64,000 nt of DNA from Rhodospirillaceae bacterium (GTDB lineage Bacteria > Pseudomonadota > Alphaproteobacteria > JAEUKQ01), in contig JADKIX010000011.1 in assembly GCA_016722635.1 (NCBI GenBank), forward strand, positions 372,001-436,000, given 5' to 3'. Of this stretch, positions 56,002 to 64,000 are shown one piece after another. A program made the translations under genes and the position numbers. The notes beneath the pieces are model-generated. The model had not been told where the DNA came from and did not search any database. It saw only the letters and a list, made by a program, of their open reading frames with translations. Position 1 is the stretch's first letter, and each line of letters begins with the position of its first letter.

Positions 56002-56035
56002 AAAAAAGCGCCTAAAATGATTAGGCGCTTTTTTA
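56002..56035 (-). terminator. Rho-independent terminator between rpsI and argC
   Basis: Inverted repeat AAGCGCCTAA / TTAGGCGCTT (56006-56015 and 56021-56030) with a 5-base loop, flanked by A6 and T6 runs, so it could work in either direction. On the minus strand it ends the rplM-rpsI transcript. Confidence 0.92.
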
Positions 56036-56058
56036 ATGGTAGATACCAGAAATAGATA

Positions 56059-56538
56059 TTACCGTTTCGAGAATTGGAAGCTCTTGCGGGCTTTGGCTTT
56101 ACCGTATTTTTTGCGTTCCACCACGCGGCTGTCGCGGGTTAAGAACCCACCCGTTTTTAGAACGGGCCGCAAATCCGGTTCAAAATACGTCAAAGCCTTG
56201 CTGATGCCATGACGTACGGCCCCAGCTTGGCCAGACAAGCCGCCGCCATTCACACTGCACATCACATCAAATTGACCAACGCGGCTAGCGGTTGCGAAAG
56301 GTTGATTGATAATCATCTGCAACACCGGACGGGCAAAATAAATTTTTACATCATTGCCATTGACAACAATTTTACCGGAACCACGCTTTAACCACACCCG
56401 GGCAACCGCATTTTTACGCTTACCGGTGGCATAGGAACGCCCTAATTCATCAATTTTGGGTTGGTTATCAAGCTCAACGCCAGGGACTTCTTGTTTCAAA
56501 TTTTTTAAACTTGAAAATGTTTGGGAGGTAGGGTTCAT
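56059..56538 (-). CDS. rpsI: 30S ribosomal protein S9
   Basis: 159 residues; the S9 core is GRSYATGKRKNAVARVWLKR in the middle and the conserved C-terminal KARKSFQFSKR that reaches the P site. An extension of about 30 residues precedes the core, as in many alphaproteobacteria. The ATG overlaps the rplM stop by 4 bases. Confidence 0.98.
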   Translation of the reverse strand: MNPTSQTFSSLKNLKQEVPGVELDNQPKIDELGRSYATGKRKNAVARVWLKRGSGKIVVNGNDVKIYFARPVLQMIINQPFATASRVGQFDVMCSVNGGGLSGQAGAVRHGISKALTYFEPDLRPVLKTGGFLTRDSRVVERKKYGKAKARKSFQFSKR

Positions 56539-57008
56539 GCTTCATTTTCCCTTTTGTTTTTGGGGTTCATAGCAGCAACGTCCAGTGTTTCCGGGTTGCT
56601 ACCACCATGGGGATGTTCTGCCCCGGCATAGACGCGCAAATTACGCATTTGTTGCCTGCCTAACGGTTCGCGTGGTATCATCCGGCGCACCGCATTGGTG
56701 ATCACGCGTTCCGGGTGGTTGCCCTCAATCAATTGGCGGATTGTCCGTACTTTTACACCACCGGGATAGCCAGTGTGCCAATAAAATTTCTTATCTTCAA
56801 ATTTATTGCCAGTCAGCTTCACTTTAGCTGCGTTGACGACAATAATATTATCCCCGCAATCCATATGGGGGGTATAAATCGTTTTATGTTTGCCGCGCAG
56901 ATAAGAGGCGATGATGCTGGCTAAGCGGCCAAGTACCACACCTTCTGCATCAACCACGATCCATTTTTTTTGGATATCGGTTGGTTTGGCAGAAAAAGTT
57001 TTTAACAT
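56535..57008 (-). CDS. rplM: 50S ribosomal protein L13
   Basis: 157 residues with the L13 landmarks KWIVVDAEGVVLGRLAS, GDNIIVVNAAKVKLTGNK, YPGGVKVRT and MIPREPLGRQQMRNLRVYAG. Start ATG 57008. First gene of the rplM-rpsI pair, overlapping rpsI by 4 bases. Confidence 0.98.
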   Translation of the reverse strand: MLKTFSAKPTDIQKKWIVVDAEGVVLGRLASIIASYLRGKHKTIYTPHMDCGDNIIVVNAAKVKLTGNKFEDKKFYWHTGYPGGVKVRTIRQLIEGNHPERVITNAVRRMIPREPLGRQQMRNLRVYAGAEHPHGGSNPETLDVAAMNPKNKRENEA

Positions 57009-57103
57009 TGCAATTTCCCTGCTTTGAACAAAATGAACTCAATAATTTGCAGATTATTAACGAGCAATTTCATAAAAGTCAAGCTTTGTGTGTAATTGCT
57101 GGC

Positions 57104-57123
57104 AGCGGTATTATGATACCGCT
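57104..57123. other. Short perfect hairpin in the gap beyond rplM
   Basis: AGCGGTA (57104-57110) and TACCGCT (57117-57123) form a 7-base stem with a 6-base loop, downstream of the DUF418 gene and upstream of rplM. It has only a weak A/T run after it, so terminator or operator are both possible. Confidence 0.35.
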
Positions 57124-57183
57124 AATAATTAACGAAAAAACGATCAATATTCATTTAATAGATATTCTTCAAGAAGAAATTTT

Positions 57184-58280
57184 TTATCCTTTTCCAGGCC
57201 CTAGACCAGATTGTAAGCTGGTCAAGCGTCGCATCAACATCTCGACAGGTCCATAGGAAAAATACCGAGACCAGATTGTTGCAAACAACACCGCAAAACA
57301 GCAAAAAATCAAGGCAGCAATCAGGGCATGAGGGAGGGGTTGGGGGCTTCCTAACATTCCCAGTAATTCGAGGATAGTCATTCCCAAGATAACATGCGCA
57401 AGGTAGAGGGTTAGGGCTTGCCGACCGGGACAGGTGAATAAAGATAGCAATTGGTTTTTTCCTATCTTGTTTAGCCAGCTGGCGGCTAATAAGCTTATCC
57501 CAATAATAACGGAGGCTGTCCCTATCCCGGAAATAATATAAAGGGGCATCGGTGGTAATGGCTTTGTAGCAAATAGAATAGCAAACTCATCCAAACCCCT
57601 AATACTGACGTTGCTCAGGACTACCAATATCAACGAGGGCATTAGGGCGGTGAAAAATCCCGTAATTGTTATCAACAATTGAGTCGAGAATTGATGGAGC
57701 CGCTGCCGACTAAGCGTCATGCCGAATAGGAAAAAGGCTAACCAGGGGATCACTGGATGCCAGCCGTTAAAAAACAGGTTTCTGCTGAAACCTTTAAACG
57801 TCCAGAAATCGATATAGGTAAGAGTTACCCAGTCCCATCCCTTATCATAATCAAAAAACCATAATAACAGGACAAATAGTATCGGTATGAATAACGCGCT
57901 GATAATCAATATGCGAGTAGAGGCCCTGAAAAAAACCAAGCCAAATAAAAAATAAAGTGCATAATAACGAATAATATCAGCCTGGAATATTAGCGAATGC
58001 AACAATCCAACTGCCAATAAAAACAATATTCGTTTTAAAATGACTAATTTTCCATGTTCCCAGCCAATGTGCTTGATTAGTAGGCTAAAACTGATGCCAG
58101 CCAATACTACAAAAGTTGCGGCAGGCCTTCGAAAGAATCAACGATCATTCCAATCCAGCTAGAAGAATGTTCAGGTGTTGCCATCACCATCTTAAAATTG
58201 ACAATCACCATTCCACAAAACGCAATAAATCTCGCAAGATCAATGCCATCAAGGCGGTCGATTTTTTTAATTTTCATCAT
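57184..58280 (-). pseudogene. DUF418-type membrane protein with a one-base frameshift
   Basis: From tandem ATG codons at 58280 (AAAGGAAT site) the frame reads MMKIKKIDRLDGIDLARFIAFCG and MVIVNFKMVM, the N-terminal motif of DUF418/DUF1624 acyltransferase-like membrane proteins, then stops after about 52 codons. One base short, in the stretch 58118-58133, the next frame continues as AATFVVLAGISFSL, the typical following motif, and runs to 57184 with many membrane helices and a C-terminal FSYGPVEMLMRRLT as in DUF418. The total is 1097 bases, exactly one short of 366 codons, which supports a single-base deletion. Function unknown. Confidence 0.8.
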
Positions 58281-58669
58281 TATTCCTTTGTAGTATGATC
58301 GTCCAAGTATAGTGAATGATGACTGGTAAAGGATGCGTATCAGAATATCAGATCACAAGTTTCTGGACTACGTGATATTTTCATTTTTTCACGGATCATT
58401 TTTGTTGGGCCATAACTATTGATGCAAGCGTTGACAAATCGCCGTTTGTGTCCTTGTTAGATTTTTGGAATATGGTTCGTTAACCAGCCGCGATCGAAGT
58501 TCGAAAAATGAAGGGAAAAATTTGCTATATGTCTTGTGTTTTACTAAAAACCAACCATATCACATAAAGAAAGACAGCATCCTCATCCAGCTGATTTTAG
58601 CAGAGATGGTAGGGTGAACGCATCACAGCTGTGGGCTTAATCAACGGACGCAGCAGGAAAGAGGGCATC
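58281..58669. other. Intergenic region before clpB
   Basis: About 390 bases between the divergent DUF418 gene and clpB. No gene, tRNA or clear repeat was found. TTGACA at 58432 with an imperfect downstream -10 is a possible promoter, and a heat-shock sigma-32 site would be expected here, but none is convincing by eye. Confidence 0.5.
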
Positions 58670-61279
58670 ATGAATATCGATAAATATACGCAAAAATCCC
58701 AAGGTTTTTTGCAAGAGGCGCAGTTGTTGGCGCAACGCCAATCCAATCAGCGGCTTACTGCTGAACATTTGTTACAGATTTTACTCGAAGATAAAGATAA
58801 ATTAGCGGATGGCCTTATCCGTTCTATAGGCGCTGATCCGCAATTGATCCTTGACCAGGTTAAATTGGCGATTAGCAAAATGCCAAAAGTGGAAGGCAGT
58901 GGGGCTGGCCAGGTCCATCTGGATCAGGAAATGGCAAAAATCCTTGAAACAGCTGAAAAACTGGCTGATAAAGCTGGGGACAGTTTTGTTACGGCTGAAC
59001 GCTTATTGCTGGCAGTTGCTATGGCAACCAATACTCCAGCTGCTGACGCCTTGAATAAACAGGGTGCTACACCCCAAAAACTAAACCAAGCCATTAATAA
59101 TATTCGCAAAGGCCGCCAAGCGCATACGGCTTCAGCAGAGAACAATTATGAGGCGTTGAAAAAATATGGTCGTGACCTGACGGCAGCAGCCAGGGAAGGA
59201 AAATTAGACCCGGTTATTGGGCGAGATGAGGAAATTAGGCGGGCCATCCAAGTGCTATCGCGCCGTACCAAAAATAACCCGGTATTAATTGGTGAGCCTG
59301 GGGTAGGTAAAACCGCTATTGTGGAAGGCTTGGCACTCCGTATTGTCAATGGTGATATCCCAGAGGGATTAAAAGACAAAAAATTGATTTCCCTGGATTT
59401 AGGCGCTTTGATTGCTGGTGCTAAGTTCCGCGGTGAATTTGAAGAAAGGTTGAAAGCGGTTCTACAGGAAATATCGGCGGCTGAAGGGCAAATTATTTTA
59501 TTTATTGATGAATTACACACCCTCGTGGGTGCGGGCAAAGCGGAGGGCGCCATGGATGCGTCCAATATGTTAAAGCCTGCCTTAGCCAGAGGGGAGTTGC
59601 ATTGCGTTGGCGCTACCACTTTAAATGAATACAGGAAACATATTGAAAAGGACGCTGCATTGGCGCGGCGTTTTCAGCCAGTTTTTGTGGCTGAACCGAC
59701 TGTTAATGATACCATTTCTATCTTGCGCGGATTAAAGGAAAAATATGAACTTCATCACGGGATCCGTATCACCGATGGTGCCTTAGTGGCCGCTGCCACC
59801 TTATCCAACCGTTATATCACGGACCGGTTTTTACCCGATAAGGCGATTGATTTGGTTGATGAGGCGGGCAGCCGCTTAAGAATGGCTGTGGATTCAAAGC
59901 CGGAGCAGATTGATGAAGTTGACCGGCGGGTGATGCAATTAAAAATTGAACGAGAAGCCCTGAAAAAGGAAACGGATCCTGTTTCCCGTGAGCGGTTGCA
60001 AAAACTGATGGATGAGCTTTCTAAACTCGAATCCCAATCAGCCGAATTAACGGGCAAATGGCAGAAAGAAAAAGCTAAGTTAGCCTCGGCTAATAAACTA
60101 AAAGAACAGTTGGAGCAAGCTAGGTCCGAATTGGAGCAAGCGCAACGCCGAGGGGATTTGGCCAGGGCGGGTGAATTAACTTACGGTGTTATCCCGGATT
60201 TAACTAGTAAGGTTGAAAAAACCGAAGCAGCTGGCCAGCACCATATGCTTAATGAGGTGGTAACGGATAAAGAAATAGCCGCGGTTGTCGCACGCTGGAC
60301 AGGTATTCCTGTTGAAAAAATGCTTGAAGGAGAAAAATCTAAGCTGATCCACATTGAGGATAAATTACGTCAGCGGGTAGTTGGCCAGGAGGAAGCGATC
60401 CAAGCTATCGCAAGTGCAATCCGTCGTTCGCGGGCGGGATTGCAAGACCCTAACCGTCCGATCGGTTCATTCTTATTTTTAGGCCCTACAGGGGTCGGAA
60501 AAACCGAATTATCAAAGGCTGTTGCAGCTTTCTTATTTGACGATGAAGCTGCCATGCTGCGGATTGACATGTCAGAATATATGGAAAAACATTCGGTTTC
60601 ACGCTTAATTGGTGCCCCGCCTGGTTATGTTGGGTATGAGGAGGGTGGTGCTTTAACCGAAGCGGTGCGGCGGCGGCCTTACCGGGTGATTTTATTTGAT
60701 GAGATGGAGAAAGCCCATCCTGACGTTTTTAATATTTTGTTGCAGGTTTTAGATGATGGGCGTTTAACCGATGGCCAGGGGCGTACAGTCGATTTTCGCA
60801 ATACCCTAATTATTATGACATCGAATTTGGGCAGCGAAATTTTGGCAGCCCAATCTCAAGAGGATGAAACGCCTAAAATGCGCGATCAAGTGATGGCGAT
60901 TGTTAGGCGGGCTTTTCGACCGGAATTCCTCAACCGGTTGGATGACATTATTTTATTCCATCGTTTGGGGCGCGAAAGCATGGCAAATATTGTTGATATC
61001 CAACTTGAGCGGTTGCGCCAACTTCTGGTGGACAAGCAGATCCAATTGAACCTTGATAAAAAAGCTAAAGCTTGGCTGGCGGAAGCAGGGTACGATCCTG
61101 TATATGGCGCCCGTCCCCTTAAAAGAGTTATCCAGCGTCATTTGCAGAACAAATTGGCTGAAGCGGTCATTGCCGGAGAAATTCAGGAAGGGCAGATTGT
61201 GAATGTTACGGCTGATGATCAAGGGCTGGTTTTGCAGGCCATGCGACAAGAAAAAAGAAAAATTAAGCAGCAACCTTAA
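58670..61279 (+). CDS. clpB: ATP-dependent disaggregase ClpB
   Basis: Hexameric AAA+ chaperone that works with DnaK to dissolve aggregates. The ATG at 58670 has a GGAAAGAGG ribosome site and gives 869 residues, the usual length; the open frame extends 13 codons upstream. Order: N domain (TQKSQGFLQEAQLLAQRQ), NBD1 with Walker A GEPGVGKTAIVEG and IDELHTLVGAG, a coiled middle domain (about 400-520, Glu/Lys/Leu-rich), NBD2 with GPTGVGKTELSKA and a C-terminal domain ending in RLKR-like KRVIQRHLQNKLAE. Confidence 0.98.
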   Translation: MNIDKYTQKSQGFLQEAQLLAQRQSNQRLTAEHLLQILLEDKDKLADGLIRSIGADPQLILDQVKLAISKMPKVEGSGAGQVHLDQEMAKILETAEKLADKAGDSFVTAERLLLAVAMATNTPAADALNKQGATPQKLNQAINNIRKGRQAHTASAENNYEALKKYGRDLTAAAREGKLDPVIGRDEEIRRAIQVLSRRTKNNPVLIGEPGVGKTAIVEGLALRIVNGDIPEGLKDKKLISLDLGALIAGAKFRGEFEERLKAVLQEISAAEGQIILFIDELHTLVGAGKAEGAMDASNMLKPALARGELHCVGATTLNEYRKHIEKDAALARRFQPVFVAEPTVNDTISILRGLKEKYELHHGIRITDGALVAAATLSNRYITDRFLPDKAIDLVDEAGSRLRMAVDSKPEQIDEVDRRVMQLKIEREALKKETDPVSRERLQKLMDELSKLESQSAELTGKWQKEKAKLASANKLKEQLEQARSELEQAQRRGDLARAGELTYGVIPDLTSKVEKTEAAGQHHMLNEVVTDKEIAAVVARWTGIPVEKMLEGEKSKLIHIEDKLRQRVVGQEEAIQAIASAIRRSRAGLQDPNRPIGSFLFLGPTGVGKTELSKAVAAFLFDDEAAMLRIDMSEYMEKHSVSRLIGAPPGYVGYEEGGALTEAVRRRPYRVILFDEMEKAHPDVFNILLQVLDDGRLTDGQGRTVDFRNTLIIMTSNLGSEILAAQSQEDETPKMRDQVMAIVRRAFRPEFLNRLDDIILFHRLGRESMANIVDIQLERLRQLLVDKQIQLNLDKKAKAWLAEAGYDPVYGARPLKRVIQRHLQNKLAEAVIAGEIQEGQIVNVTADDQGLVLQAMRQEKRKIKQQP

Positions 61280-61317
61280 TAGGTTAGAGGATAAATCACA
61301 ACGTTGATAGGGCAGGC

Positions 61318-61623
61318 CTATTGCTGGTCGCCGGAATTTTCGATTTCGGCAACAGGGGTGGGTGATTGCCATTGGCTTTGTTTTTGCTCAATTTCTTTCA
61401 CCCGCGCCAGGAATTCTTGCAACGCTTGGCCGGACAATTTTTCTTGCTGGTCAAATTTGAGCTTCGAAGAGTTAATTTGGCTGCCATTTTGCAAAACCTC
61501 AAAATGTAAATGGGGGCCTGTGGCTAATCCTGTGCTTCAGACATAACCAATGATTTGCCCCTGTTTAACCAACTGACCGACTTTCAATTTATGGGCAAAG
61601 CGGCTTAAATAGGCATAGGCTGT
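61318..61623 (-). pseudogene. Remnant of an M23 (LytM) peptidase gene
   Basis: Minus-strand frame with the C-terminal part of an M23 endopeptidase: STAYAYLSRFAHKLKVGQL, VKQGQIIGYV, then an in-frame TGA at 61537-61539, then STGLATGPHLHFEV (the HxH metal motif) and a charged tail to the stop at 61318. Relatives read GYVGSTG, so TGA replaces a Gly codon (GGA). The N-terminal part is absent: the similarity ends near 61623 where the next remnant begins. Both the missing front and the nonsense codon mark it as dead. Confidence 0.85.
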
Positions 61624-61936
61624 TGAAAAAATAGCGGTGCACTTCCATGACACTTATGGGCAAGCGCTTGCCAACATTATAGTCGCATTACAGATGGGGG
61701 TTACGGTAGTTGACAGCTCGGTTGCAGGGCTCGGCGGCTGTCCGTATGCTGTTGGGGCAAGTGGGAATGTGGCGACTGAGGATGTGGTATATGGATTAAA
61801 TAGGATGGGGATCCAAACAGGAATTAACCTTGATTGGCTGGTATCTGTGGGGCAATGGATCAGCAAAATTTGTAAGCGGCCTAATTCATCAAAAGCGGGT
61901 GTTGCGATCGCATCGAAACAATTAAAGAAAGATTAA
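61619..61936 (+). pseudogene. Remnant of a hydroxymethylglutaryl-CoA lyase gene
   Basis: Plus-strand frame reading AVEKIAVHFHDTYGQALANI, then MGVTVVDSSVAGLGGCPYA and GASGNVATEDVVYGLNRMGI, which match the C-terminal third of HMG-CoA lyase, including the metal His of HFHDTYG and the catalytic Cys of GGCPYA. The first two thirds are missing; the similarity starts at the junction with the M23 remnant. The ATG at 61637-61639 is internal to the family. HMG-CoA lyase acts in leucine and ketone-body breakdown, so that pathway step may be lost unless another copy exists. Confidence 0.88.
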
Positions 61937-62004
61937 TGCTTTTTCTGTAGTATCTTGAAGAAATCTACCATTTAAAAGAATCTATAAATTGTTATAGAAA
62001 ATAG

Positions 62005-62031
62005 TTGACAATCAGTGGCGTAGTTTATAAA
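62005..62031 (+). promoter_or_regulatory. Probable 16S rRNA promoter
   Basis: TTGACA at 62005-62010 matches the -35 consensus exactly; TATAAA at 62026-62031 lies 15 bases on (ATAAAG or TAAAGT give 16-17). It is about 85 bases ahead of the processing stem and in the right place for an rRNA promoter. Confidence 0.55.
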
Positions 62032-62115
62032 GTCCCTGAGCTGTTTAAAATAGCCGGATGATCGATTGGCTGCTTTAAACGAAGTTTTAGCCGGTTTGGC
62101 GTGTTGTATGACAAG

Positions 62116-62177
62116 TGAGTAGAGGAGAGAGAGAAGGGATAGGAGGGAGGTGGAGTGAGTGGGGGGATAGGGGTATC
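62116..62177 (+). other. 5' arm of the 16S processing stem
   Basis: Purine-rich tract (GAGTAGAGGAG, AGAAGGGATAGGAGGGAGGTG, ATAGGGGTAT in order) that is largely complementary to the pyrimidine-rich tract 63872-63934 beyond the 16S 3' end. Pairing of sequences on both sides of 16S forms the long stem cut by RNase III in bacterial rRNA precursors. Confidence 0.8.
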
Positions 62178-62322
62178 TTTTAACTCTTTGAAGATAGAAA
62201 TGAGCGCTAGCGTTTAGGCATGTTGAGGGTGAGAGCCTTTGATATGTTTGGACGAGAGACGTTTGAGGAAGGTTTGAATTAAATTGGGCTCTGATTTGCA
62301 GTTTAGGCTGTGGATCGAGTAA

Positions 62323-63823
<1,501 letters not shown>

Positions 63824-63871
63824 GTTAACCAGCAATGGTTAACCCAACCTTACATAATATACTACTAATTC

Positions 63872-63934
63872 ATACCCTATCTTCAACCCCACACCCAACC
63901 CACCTCCCTCCCATCCCTTCTCCTCCTTTACTCA
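63872..63934 (+). other. 3' arm of the 16S processing stem
   Basis: Pyrimidine-rich tract (ATACCCTAT, CACCTCCCTCCCATCCCTTC, TCCTCCTTTACTCAT in order) complementary to 62116-62177 with a few mismatches and bulges. It starts some 55 bases after the mature 3' end and ends about 30 bases before the terminator. Confidence 0.8.
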
Positions 63935-63963
63935 TTTATCATCTTTAGAGATTCTTATTTGTG

Positions 63964-63997
63964 AAGCGATACCATTTGGTTGGTATCGCTTTTTTTG
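63964..63997 (+). terminator. Rho-independent terminator closing the 16S unit
   Basis: Perfect 11-base inverted repeat AAGCGATACCA / TGGTATCGCTT (63964-63974 and 63981-63991) with a 6-base loop, followed by a T-rich run to the window edge. It lies about 147 bases after the 16S 3' end. Confidence 0.93.
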
Positions 63998-64000
63998 TTT

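Larger units (their letters stand above)
61937..62322 (+). other. 16S rRNA leader region
   Basis: About 385 bases between the HMG-CoA lyase remnant and 16S. It holds a probable promoter at 62005-62031 and the 5' arm of the processing stem at 62116-62177. A minus-strand ORF crosses it but is only a shadow of the purine-rich leader and rRNA. Confidence 0.7.

Noticed and set aside
56981..57256. 91-codon plus-strand ORF beyond rplM
   Set aside because: Covers an AT-rich gap, the 3' end of the DUF418 gene and the 5' end of rplM; no similarity.

Overview
The window is a 64 kb piece of an alphaproteobacterial chromosome. The evidence is gene order: murJ-trpS, tsaB-rimI-fur, the acyltransferase pair followed by miaB-phoH-ybeY-corC-lnt-metK-trmB, ftsE-ftsX-DUF218-plsC divergent from an MJ0042 zinc-ribbon gene, rplM-rpsI-argC, murA-DUF2948-infA-maf-rng-yacG, and a COQ9-family gene near rpsU. 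Base composition is moderately AT-rich by eye. A solitary 16S rRNA gene closed by its own terminator, and several decayed genes, suggest a host-associated or reduced lineage, but I cannot name the genus.

Layout: typA (cut by the left edge) and an AmpG-type permease; a complete phosphate module on the minus strand (phoR, then pstS-pstC-pstA-pstB-phoU-phoB behind a clear Pho box); an unknown secreted protein; mutS; a broken lipoprotein gene; murJ, trpS, a TauE/SafE-type permease with its TIGR02186 partner, a Usp protein, an Nfu-type Fe-S protein, a nitroreductase and a VanX-type dipeptidase; then a long plus-strand housekeeping run from tsaB to trmB. The minus-strand block from 33.4 to 41.5 kb holds two envelope acyltransfer/division genes, ftsX, ftsE, a large DUF4175 membrane protein, lysA and a tiny LptM-like lipoprotein. 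From 41.9 to 45.2 kb is a type V autotransporter with a repeat-rich beta-helix passenger whose reading frame is interrupted four times. Pfk, DUF465, COQ9, def, rpsU, add, yacG, rng, maf, infA, DUF2948, murA, dcd, argC, rpsI, rplM and clpB follow. The right end holds two truncated gene remnants joined head to head (M23 peptidase and HMG-CoA lyase) and the 16S rRNA gene with a long flanking processing stem.

Functionally the window is mostly core: phosphate uptake and its two-component control, translation (typA, trpS, miaB, tsaB, rimI, def, rpsU, rpsI, rplM, infA), envelope building (murJ, murA, lnt, acyltransferases, ftsEX, lysA, LptM-like) and stress or repair (clpB, mutS). No CRISPR array, prophage, insertion sequence or tRNA was seen.

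The most notable pattern is one of small indels. Genes for mutS, phoH, a lipoprotein, a DUF418 membrane protein and the autotransporter all carry one-base frame changes, often in short homopolymers, and the 16S gene departs from universally conserved bases in the same way. Either the assembly has residual homopolymer errors or this genome is decaying; resolving that decides how many of these genes are really broken.
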